In this document: one piece after another, positions 56,083-64,000 of the stretch
How positions within the stretch are numbered: the first letter of the stretch is position 1
Layout of the letters: every line of letters starts with the position of its first letter
Origin: Hymenopus coronatus
Lineage: Eukaryota > Arthropoda > Insecta > Mantodea > Hymenopodidae
Length of the DNA: 64,000 nt
Assembly: GCA_030762935.1 (NCBI GenBank)
Contig: CM060887.1
Coordinates: forward strand, 11,338,501-11,402,500
Direction: 5' to 3'
Position numbers and translations under genes: made by a program
Notes under the pieces: generated by a model
Seen by the model: only the letters and a program-made list of their open reading frames with translations
Databases searched by the model: none
What the model was told of the DNA's origin: nothing

Positions 56083-56671
56083 AGGCGGTGCAGTGGCTGA
56101 GTGGTTAAGGCGGCCCGGGTTCGTTCCCATGCGACCGCCATGTGGTATTTGTGGTGGACGAACCGGCGTCTGGGCGAGTTTTCTCCGAGTCCTCGGCTTC
56201 CCCCGCCACTCATTCCACCTAATGGTCCATCATCATCTTTCCTATCATGCATTTCTCTTGCATCCATTATCATCCACTTTCTCACGCTCATATCTGGCTA
56301 CGGACCGACCACTTTTCTAGGTTCTTCATTCTGTGATTTTGTGCCGTTGGCTTCTGACCGCTAGGCATCCACTTATAAGTCCTATGGTGTCCCCGCCTGG
56401 AGTGTGGTGCCGCTTCACATTCAACAGGTCCTGAGTTCGAATTTCGCTTAGGGTGAGTTACCCGGATAAGATATTTTTCGGAGTTTTCCCTTATCCTGAG
56501 AAGGCGAATGTCGAGTAACTTTTAAGCTCCATGAACCCCGAGATCATTTGAGCATCATTTCACCGATTTCATTCATCGTCCGATAAATGAAGCGACAGGT
56601 TAAATAGAAAAAAAAGTGTCAAGGGGGTGCCAGTTCTAACTTCGGGGAGGGTAAGCCGACTTCGTAAAAAT
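56083..56671 (+). mobile_element. tRNA-derived SINE, family F, most complete, split by SINE C
   Basis: The head AGGCGGTGCAGTGGCTGAGT has A-box GTGGCTGAGTGG and a B box GGGTTCGTTCCC. The body is GCCACTCATTCCACC, GCTACGGACCGACCAC and GCCGTTGGCTTCTGACCG. Its last part, GGGGTGCCAGTTCTAAC to TAAGCCGACTTCG, lies after the nested SINE C. Exact 9-bp target duplication. Confidence 0.88.
56388..56617 (+). mobile_element. tRNA-derived SINE, family C, nested in SINE F
   Basis: It has the CCCCGCCTGGAGTGTGGTG head, a GAGTTCGAATTTCGC B box, GAGTTACCCGGATAAG and CCCCGAGATCATTTGAGC. It ends in an A-run near 56608-56616. Confidence 0.87.
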
Positions 56672-56722
56672 AGAATAGTTCGTTTGCAGAACAGGTAGTT
56701 TAGAAAGTCGTGTATGGAATAC

Positions 56723-56727
<5 letters not shown>

Positions 56728-56779
<52 letters not shown>
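56728..56779. repeat. (CT)n microsatellite at an M end
   Basis: About 25 CT units lie exactly where the M 3' end normally reads CTTTCTCTAC, so the repeat appears to have expanded from the element's own end. Confidence 0.9.
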
Positions 56780-56781
<2 letters not shown>

Positions 56782-57651
56782 GTACTATGTACATAGTGTA
56801 TAGAGAAGGTATTGTATTGCACCCATAAAATTCAATACCGAGATTTCAACGGAAATATATGTTTTGAGATCCCCTGAATAAAAAAAAGCATTTTTAGAAA
56901 AATGTCCGTGTGTGTCTCTGTGTGTGTGTGCGTGCGTGTGTGGGTAGCATAGCTGGGCAGCATAACTCAAAAACGAAAAGACCGTTAAACACCAAACTTG
57001 GTATTTCAGTTTCGTATCTTCCAAGGATGCGACACGAAGATTTTCAAAAAATTCCCCCACCCTAAACTACCGTTTACTTTTTTTCGAAAATTTTGATTTT
57101 CTCAAAAATGGTTTTACGATTTTGATTAAAATATCATATATTAAAGATATCTGCACGACAAATAAAACATATCTCTTGAATTTTCTGGGAATAGTCGCTG
57201 AAGACTACTTTATTCTGGATGACTTTTACGGAATTTTGCATAACAGCTAAACCGTCAGAGATGGACAAATACTTACCACACAAACAACGTAGAGCTCATT
57301 AAAACACAGAATTTAAGTTACACACTTTTTTTTTTCTCGTGTAGTTGATCATTTTTTTAGATATTCCTTGTTTTTGTTTTAGCTTTGAAAAACATACTTT
57401 TCTCATATAGGAAATTTGTCAACTCCTGTCCATACAAACAAAGGAACTTCTGTCACATAGCAAGCAGCTTTTGACTAACACTTTAACGTATGGTACTCCG
57501 TTATTTGTTTCTACTTACAAGGAAGCAAGTAATAAGGCTATTTCTACTAATTCCTTCTGGATTAGCAAGTAAATAGAAGCATAAGCTTTTTAACAGTAAT
57601 TTGTTGCAGAGATGTAGAGTAAGTCATGTGAATGGAACACATCAGATTTTT
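56772..57651 (-). mobile_element. Family M copy, both ends present
   Basis: From CTCTACGTACTATGTACATA to GTCATGTGAATGGAACACAT on the minus strand. A T-run of about 18 follows at 57647-57664. Confidence 0.9.
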
Positions 57652-57665
57652 TTTTTTTTTTTTTC

Positions 57666-58429
57666 CTTGTAATGGGCTGCGAAAAGTTAAATATTTTTTC
57701 TCTGGTTTTCTTTACTGAAAATTACATTTTTGTTGGTTACATCCTTATTCCTGGGAGACTATTATTTAGGTAAAAGGAACGCGGCATAGCATTATACAGC
57801 AGCGAGTTGATTAGCCATTTAAGGAAATAGGAAGAAGCGAAAAGGAGAGCTATAAAACGGAGCAGCAGCCACCTTTATATTCAGAATGCAATTTGCCATA
57901 AGAGCGCAAGTAAGGAGATTCAAAGGATAATAGCTGCCGACAGCAATGGCGCGTGAAAAGAACCGCATTGCTAAATTTTCACGCCAATTTCTTCGAGAAT
58001 TTTAATACCGCTAAGAGATGGAAACTAATTAAGCAGCCAATGGAAAACTATTTTCTCTTAAAAGAAAGGACGAAAAGAAATAAAAGAGCGACGGCGGCCG
58101 ATTCTTTTGTTCCTCCTTCATAAAGAGAGATGTTCACCAGGGCTACAGATGCTAACAAACATTCGCAACGTTGTGTTTTATCAAAGAGAAAGTCTCGAGC
58201 AATACAATGCTCTGCTACACTGCCACATGTCACTAAAATGCTCACAAACATTCACGTTATCTTAAGAGGGGAATGTAGGCAACTTTTTTAACTGTTTTAT
58301 TTCACAGATTTGACGTTTCTGTACATGTTCTAAGGCTACGAGGGCACTAGTAACTCCTTAGAAAACCCAAGAAATGACATGTTGCCATATGCGATTGAAT
58401 CAACAATCTTGTGCTTATTTAGAAAGAAG
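57666..58429. other. Unassigned region
   Basis: Purine-rich with a 67-codon minus ORF (58048-58251) that I do not recognise. No M or SINE. Confidence 0.45.
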
Positions 58430-59306
58430 GAAAAAAAATCTGATGTTTTCCATTCACATGACTTTCTCTGTATGTCTGCAACACATTTTAGTTAAAAAAC
58501 TTATGCTTCTATTTACTTCATGCTAATCGAGAAACATTAGCAGAAATAAGTCTTATTATTTGCTTCCTTGTAACTAGAAGCGAAATAAGGGAATACAATA
58601 GCTTAAAGTGATTGTCAAAAGCTGGTTGCTAAGTAACTGAAGTTCCTTTGTTTGTATGGAGTTAAGAAATTCCTTTATGAGAAAGGTATATTTTTCAAAG
58701 CAGAAACGAAAAACCAAGAATATCTTAAAAACGATTAACTTCACGAAAAAAATGTATGTGACCTAAATTGTGTGTTTTATTGCGAGCTACATTTTCTGTG
58801 CAGTAAGTTTTTGTCCATCTCTTACGATTTAACACTTATGCACAATTCCGTAAAATTCATCCAGAACAAAGTAGTCTTCAGAGGCTATTCCCAGAAAATT
58901 CAAGATATACATTTTATTTGTCAGGTAAATATCTTTAATGTACAATATTTTAATCAAAATCGTAAGAGCCGTTTTTAAGAAAATTAAATTTTCGAAAATT
59001 TTTGCATGTAAAGGTTAGTTTGGGGTGGGGGCATTTTCTTAAAAATCTTTGTGTCGCATCCTTGGAAGATAACAAACTTAAATACCAAGTTTGGGCTTTA
59101 ACGGTCCTTTCGTTTTTGCGCTATGCTGCCCACAGACACACACACACGTACACACAGACACACACGGACATTTTTCTAATTTTTTTTTTTTTTTTTTTTG
59201 ATTCAGGGAGTCTCAAAACATCTATTTCCGGTGAAATCTCGGTATCGAATTTTTGGGTACAATACAATACTTCTCTATACACTATGTACATGGTGAAAGC
59301 AAAAAT
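58430..59306 (+). mobile_element. Family M copy, both ends present, abutting a mariner relic
   Basis: It starts AAAAAATCTGATGTTTTCC. The last bases are ACTATGTACATGGTGAAAGC, so the outer half of the 3' palindrome is deleted. The mariner coding sequence begins at once, already inside its first domain. Confidence 0.88.
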
Positions 59307-59500
59307 CGTGTAGTGATTAAACATTTCTATTTAAAAGACTTAACACGAAAGAGATAAAAGTCGAGTTGGATGAAGTTCATGGCACATATGCTCCTGCGTT
59401 TGCAACAATTTATAATTGGATAAATGAATTTAAACGTGGCCGTACATCCAGTAATGATGAACATCGTTCCGGAGGTCCAGTAGAAGTGACTTCCTCAGAA

Positions 59501-59884
59501 GTTGTTTACATTTAACTTAAGAATCTAGTTTTATTTTGATTTTTAAGTTTTGACACAGGACAAGGGAGAGATATAAAAGACTTTTAAAATGTTGTAATAC
59601 ATTTGCCACTTGGCCGTAATTTTAACCAGCTTTATATCCTTTTCTCTCCATTAGTCGTTTTGGTTTTATAGATTCACGTAGGTCTTTGGGCGTTAAATGT
59701 TTTATTATACAGATTTTATAAGCCACTTTTATTCTCCGAGTATTTTTAATAGCGTTTTTAATTTCCTGTTCCTTTCGGTATTTTATGCTTTCTTTTAAAG
59801 GCACTTTTTATTTCTGGTTTTAGCCGAGCTTTTATTTTCTGATGGCGTTCATAACCTCTGCAGTTGAGCGCCCTTAAACCCCAC

Positions 59885-59917
<33 letters not shown>
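59501..59917. mobile_element. Retroposon-like insert in the mariner, with an (ATC)n tail
   Basis: It splits the mariner frame and is flanked by TCAGAA at 59495-59500 and 59918-59923. It ends in an (ATC)n run at about 59885-59917, a tail type seen in some LINEs. No reverse-transcriptase motif lies in the 417 bp. A minus-strand ORF here is partly the repeat read as poly-Asp. Confidence 0.65.
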
Positions 59918-59920
<3 letters not shown>

Positions 59921-60523
59921 GAAATTGTTGACAAAATCCAGGATATGGTTTTGAGGGATCGACGAATCAAAGTTCGCGAAATAGTAGAGGCCACAGGCGT
60001 AGCACAAGGTACATGTTTCTCAATTTTGCACCAAACATTAGATCTGACAAAGTTCTCGGCAAGATGAGCACCGCGTTTGGTATCAATGGAGAATATACGT
60101 AATCGTGTGATCGATTCGGAAGTAGGTTTGCCACTTTTCCGTCGCAATCCTGACGAGTTTCTGCGTCGATACAAAACTGTGGATGAAATATGGATACATC
60201 TCTACACTCCAGAGACAAAAATACAGACGAAACAGTGGGTTTTTAAAGGCGAACCGGATCCGAAGAAGGCAAAGAAGGTGAAATCTACAGACAAGTTTAT
60301 GACCTCGGAATCATCTACATTAATTACTTGCAGAAAGGAAGAACGATAAATTGAGAGTATTGTGCATCGTTATTACACCGATGGAACGGAGAAACCAAGA
60401 AAAGAAAAGAAAAAAAAAACGCCCTCATTTGGCAAAGAAAAAGATTTTCTTCCATCCAGACAGTGAAACAGTGCACACCTGCGCAATTTCGATAGCGAAA
60501 ATTGTAGAATTGAGGTTTGAATT

Positions 60524-60774
60524 GAGGGGGTCAGTGCAATAGTGGTCTAACCCATCTTTTTAAAAAATGGAGCATAACTGAGTTAAACACACCTGGTTTC
60601 TTTGAGAATAACAAAAACCTAATATTAATCGAACAGATTGTTCACTGACACTTTTCCAGGTTTACACAACAACACGTTGAGTACTGTTAACATAATGTTG
60701 AGATATACCTAACAGTTTTTATTAGTGTGCTGCAAACTTTTTCTGGGTTAGACCACTGTTGCGCTGACCCCCTC
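60524..60774. mobile_element. 251-bp MITE-like element in the mariner
   Basis: The terminal inverted repeats are 31 bp: GAGGGGGTCAGTGCAATAGT at 60524-60543, continuing to 60554, and its complement at 60744-60774. Two differences were seen. AATT at 60520-60523 and 60775-60778 is the likely target duplication. No coding capacity. Removing it restores the mariner reading order. The superfamily is not recognised. Confidence 0.85.
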
Positions 60775-60823
60775 AATTACTACAACATCCACCGTATTCA
60801 CCAGATTTGTCCCTCAGTAACTC

Positions 60824-60856
<33 letters not shown>

Positions 60857-61076
60857 TCCAGACTTGAAAAAGTGGCTTGGCGACAAACGATTCACGTCTA
60901 CCAAAGAGGTCATCTCCCAAACACTTGAGGACTTTCCGAAATCCTACTTTTTGGAAAGTTTAAAACAGTTGGAGAAAATGCTGGGAAAAGTGTATGGAGT
61001 TGAAAAAAAAATCTACCAAAATAATTTGTTTTTCTATCCTTTCTTTTCAAACATAGATCAGCTTGTGGTTATCTGA

Positions 61077-61289
61077 GATAGTTTATATTGTAATTTATTT
61101 CACTAAGACAGCAATCTATTTAAAACACTGCCAGAACGATTCTTCAGAATACAATATTAGTGAAAAGTGAGTATAGGAAGCATGTATCACACCGGGTGCT
61201 TTTAACTGCCGTCATTATTCCAGACGTCCTGTCACCGCTTATTTAACATGGGCCCTCCACATCCCTCACATAAAACCACCTGGCTAGCT
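61077..61289. other. Unassigned spacer
   Basis: No feature recognised. Confidence 0.4.
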
Positions 61290-61715
61290 ACAGCACAGGA
61301 TACAATGGACGAACACTATAACCTGCTTGGGAGTGAAGCTTGGCAAGGGCGTCACTTTTGGGGAGCACATCAGGGAACTGGGGTGTCGGGGCTACGGCCT
61401 CCTTGTACCCAATGCTGAAGTCCATGATGCCGGTTCCCTTCAAGTTGCGCCCTTTGAGGGCCCTCATAGTCCCCTAGTTGATCTACGCCTGTGAGATCTG
61501 GAGCATGGCGGCAGACTCCAATTTGCTGTTGCTTCAGCGGGTACAGAATAGATGCCTGGAGGACGAGATTAGGGGTCGGACAACAAAATTCAACGAAGGG
61601 TTAACATTCCAGCAGAGCGCCGTGGTTAGGTCTCTTGGGGATTACAATCCCACAAACTGCCGCTTCAGGAGACACCGGCTTCCCCGCATGGCTTGCGGGC
61701 ATCCCCGGTAACAGC
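61290..61715 (+). pseudogene. Jockey-type LINE reverse transcriptase, C-terminal fragment
   Basis: Readings in shifting frames give CLGVKLGKGVTFGEHIREL at about 61320-61380, then YACEIWSMAADSNLLLLQRV at about 61484-61543 and QNRCLED. The YLGV...HI block and the YAC-W block followed by LQ-VQN-CLR are typical of the region after the polymerase core in Jockey/CR1-like non-LTR retrotransposons. The catalytic YADD part is not present, and frameshifts break the frame. It ends near RMACGHPR. Confidence 0.75.
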
Positions 61716-62559
61716 TGCTACGGCTAAGCTCCTTACAATCCTTCAAGAGTTGCTTGGATAACAAAATTAAAACCCCAAAAAGTAAACTTTTTTGAAAAAT
61801 TATTACACCAGCGATGCACAAGGGCCGTTGCACCATAATTGGCAACCGTCGAGGAACAGTACTTGCCTCCTCCTGTCACTCAACAACCCTATCTCTCACT
61901 CGCCATCCTGCAAACCCCACAATCCCGTCAGAATATGGTTAAGTTCTCTCCGAGAACAGGGACACGTCTAACACACCTCGGGCTGCCCCTCAGCCTGCCA
62001 GCTGTCGTGAGCGTGAGCACATTTCCGGCTTTAAATCTATCTTAACGACAGAAAGCAGTTCGACTTGTACCAGATGACTTGCAGTTTTTAGACTGATATA
62101 ATACACACTGGCTCTGAGGGGTATAAGTGCTATATTTGTTTAAAATATTAGTAGTGAATAACATTACATCAATACTTGTCTCAGTTATGAAGTTATCATT
62201 TTATTTATTAAGAGTGGTATGTTTTAGCTTACTTATTATCTCCTAGACGCACAAGCCACACGTGTTTATTTTCCGGAGACTGCGGGTCGCAAGGCGTAAA
62301 CTTGAGTGGGCGGGGTTGTATCGGAACTGAGTGTGAATGCTTTTTAAACACTACGTCAGCAAGTCATATATTGAGGTGTGAAAATGTGGGACAAAAGCGG
62401 AGAGTCTATACTCTCAGGCGTTGTTCATTTCGCGGAGCAGATAAGACCCTGCAAGATTATCAGATAGTAACTTATGTGATTGGTTTGCTGTAAAACTGTT
62501 AGACGAAGAGAAAAAACAACTAACACACCTAAGTGGATACACACTAAGATATGATACAT
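61716..62559. other. Unassigned region after the LINE fragment
   Basis: C-rich at 61850-62000, which might belong to the LINE tail or be unrelated. No ORF of note or known repeat. Confidence 0.35.
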
Positions 62560-63228
62560 AAAAATCTGATGTGTTCCATTCATATGACTTTCTCTACATC
62601 TCTGTAACAAATTATCATTAAAAAGCTTAATCTCCTATCTACTTTATACTAATCGAGATAAATATTAGCAGAAATGCTTTCTTGTAAGCAGAAAGGAAAT
62701 TAGGGAATACACTAAACTAAAACGACATTAAAAGCTGGTTGCTATGTAGATAAAAACAATTTCTATCCATTGCCAGGAGTTCACAAATTCCCATATGTAA
62801 AACAAATAACAAGCAATATCTCACAAATGATCAGCTCTGCGAATATACTTTATATAACATAAATTGTGTGTTTTATCGAGATCTACATTTTTTGCCGAGT
62901 AAATTTCGTCTATCTCTTACGGTTTACTAGTTATGCAAAATCCAGCAAAATACATCCAGAATAACGAGGTCTTCAGAGGCTATTCCAGAAAATTCAAAAT
63001 ATACATTTTATTTGCCGTGTAAATATCTCTATTATACGGCAATTCAATCAAAATCGTTAGAGCCGTTTTTGAGAAAAACAAAATTTTCGAAAATTTTTCC
63101 ATGTAAAGGGTAGTTTGGAGTGGGGGAATTTTCTTCAAAATCTTCGTTTCGCATCCTTGGAAGATACAAAACTTATATACCAAGTTTGGTATTTTACAGA
63201 CTTCTTTTTTAAGTTATCGTGTGCACAG

Positions 63229-63269
<41 letters not shown>

Positions 63270-63416
63270 GATCTTTTTCTGATTTTTTTTTTTTTTTTTT
63301 GGATACATGGGACCCTAAAAAGTGTGTTTCTGGTGAAATCTGGGTATCGAATTTTTGGGTGCAATACAATACCTTCTCTATATACTATGTACATAGTACG
63401 TGTAGAAAACGTAAAA
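62560..63416 (+). mobile_element. Family M copy, both ends present
   Basis: It starts AAAAATCTGATGTGTTCC and ends GTGTAGAAAACGTAAAA. The CA run at 63231-63267 is expanded to about 18 units and followed by a T-run. The 3' palindrome ACTATGTACATAGT is perfect. Confidence 0.92.
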
Positions 63417-63929
63417 ATATCCTTATCTATTCTTCTGACACCCTGTATGCATTTTTGAGAGTTGTCAGTTATACTTAAATATAAAATGTACGGTTGCTTT
63501 CAGAGAGAAATTACCACGTAAGTTAGCATATAATAATGTAATTAAAAACTTTTATGTGAGAAAATAAGGTGTTAAAATTGCAGAATATAAAATACAACGA
63601 AAGGCTAGACTTGTCATTCAAGTAATAATATTACAAAACAAAAATACAACAAAAGGCATAGCTCCACCATTTTTTCCGTTAAAATAAATCCGTTAGAACA
63701 GAATATAAACAATAATTGAACCTGCTATACTGAACGTCACAACAAGGACTATGTGACATTTCATGGTTCAAATATTTGCAAACTCGGGTAGTATTTGTAC
63801 TGCGCTTTTTGCTTTCTATCGGTGAACGTTACCTCAGATGACCTAACAACAACTAAACTTTGAAACAAAAGTTCATATTCTGCATAGTTTCGTAGAAAAT
63901 TGCATTTATTCACAAACAGTGATACAGAA
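63417..63929. other. Unassigned AT-rich spacer
   Basis: No gene or repeat recognised. Confidence 0.45.
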
Positions 63930-63933
63930 AAAA

Positions 63934-64000
63934 ACTGTCTCTACATCTCTGCAACAAATTATTGTTAAAAAACTTATTGTTCTATTTACTTCATGCTAAT
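63934..64000 (+). mobile_element. Family M 5' end, cut by the window edge
   Basis: CTGTCTCTACATCTCTGCAA to CTTCATGCTAAT is the start of another plus-strand M. The first ~20 bp with the hairpin are missing or diverged. Confidence 0.8.

Larger units (their letters stand above)
55905..56728 (-). mobile_element. Family M copy, 5' third, carrying SINE F with SINE C nested
   Basis: The M 5' region on the minus strand breaks at AGAATAGTT (56074-56082), which is duplicated at 56672-56680. It continues to GAAAGTCGTGTATGGAATAC. The M centre and 3' end are absent. Confidence 0.85.
59307..61076 (+). pseudogene. Mariner transposase relic, third type, with two insertions
   Basis: The N-terminal helix-turn-helix reads from about 59313 (VVIKHFYLKDLTRKEIK, INEFKRGRTSS). 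It is broken at 59500 and resumes at 59918 (IQDMVLRDRRIKVREIVEAT). The stretch FLRRYKTVDEIWIHLYTPET at about 60159-60222 holds the first catalytic aspartate. A deletion and frameshift near 60310 follow. RPHLAKKKIFFHPDSETVHT at about 60420-60477 has the usual second-aspartate motif altered to PDSETVH. After the insert at 60524-60774 comes YSPDL-like coding. Then the place of the last aspartate reads SNS, followed by a (TTA)n expansion at 60826-60856. It ends LKKWLGDKRFTSTKEV to about 61076. The start is missing, cut by M. Not functional. Confidence 0.85.

Noticed and set aside
59758..60174. 138-codon minus-strand ORF with a poly-Asp run
   Set aside because: The Asp run is the (ATC)n tail of an insertion read in reverse. 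The rest is antisense to the mariner relic.

Overview
This window looks like non-genic, transposon-filled DNA from a large animal genome, most likely an arthropod and probably an insect. The evidence is three mariner-type transposase relics, an arthropod-type DUF4817-like helix-turn-helix transposon derivative, a Jockey-type LINE fragment, at least seven tRNA-derived SINE families and many microsatellites. A cockroach- or termite-like insect is my guess, from the mariner and SINE style only; the sequence alone does not prove it. I found no cellular protein-coding gene, rRNA gene or functional tRNA gene that I can support, and nothing prokaryotic.

About half of the window (roughly 33 of 64 kb by my manual count) consists of one non-coding repeat that I call family M (local name). 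I count about 56 copies or fragments, on both strands. A full copy is about 810-900 bp. Read 5'->3', M has: (1) a 5' end with a small hairpin (ATGTG...CACAT) followed by ACTTTCTCTACA; (2) a conserved body with a block CATGTAAAGGGTAGTTTGGG, then a G-run; (3) an internal palindrome AAATACCAA/TTGGTATTT; (4) a variable CA microsatellite; (5) a 3' end with a 14-bp perfect palindrome ACTATGTACATAGT framed by CTCTAYAC / GTRTAGAG, ending GAGAAAGTAAAA. The two ends share ACTTTCTCTA in inverted orientation. Copies sit singly, head-to-tail (22203-24627, 29795-31994, 33325-35402, 46586-48268), inverted (2088-2967, 10559-12172), or with an extra inverted ~60-200 bp end (10471-11453, 18862-20014, 24631-26178, 26880-27913, 50026-51036).

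Layout. 0-3 kb: M copies, one flanked by a 142-bp direct duplication, and an M inverted dimer. 3.7-4.4 kb: mariner deletion derivative with intact ends. 5-6.3 kb: M copies. 6.8-7.3 kb: SINE A and SINE B. 8-12.2 kb: M copies and SINE F. 12.2-13.3 kb: second mariner relic. 15.1-16.0 kb: foldback element carrying a DUF4817-like ORF. 16.6-31.9 kb: dense M array with nested SINEs D, G, E and A. 32-43.6 kb: SINEs B-H, mostly inserted in M copies with visible target duplications. 43.6-49.4 kb: mostly unassigned, with one low-copy repeat pair and M copies. 49.5-51 kb: M copies with SINE A. 51-55.9 kb: the longest stretch nearly free of M. 56-57.6 kb: SINE C in SINE F in M, then another M. 58.4-61.1 kb: M next to a third mariner relic that itself carries a retroposed insert and a 251-bp inverted-repeat element. 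61.3-61.7 kb: LINE reverse-transcriptase fragment. 62.6-63.4 kb and the window end: further M copies.

Nothing here works together as a gene system. What can be read is an order of insertions: M copies are the old layer, SINEs D, E, F, G and H went into M, and SINEs A, C, E and G went into other SINEs. The features most worth following up are the structure and mode of spread of family M, the foldback element at 15.1 kb, and the short inverted-repeat element at 60.5 kb. All percentages and copy boundaries are by eye.
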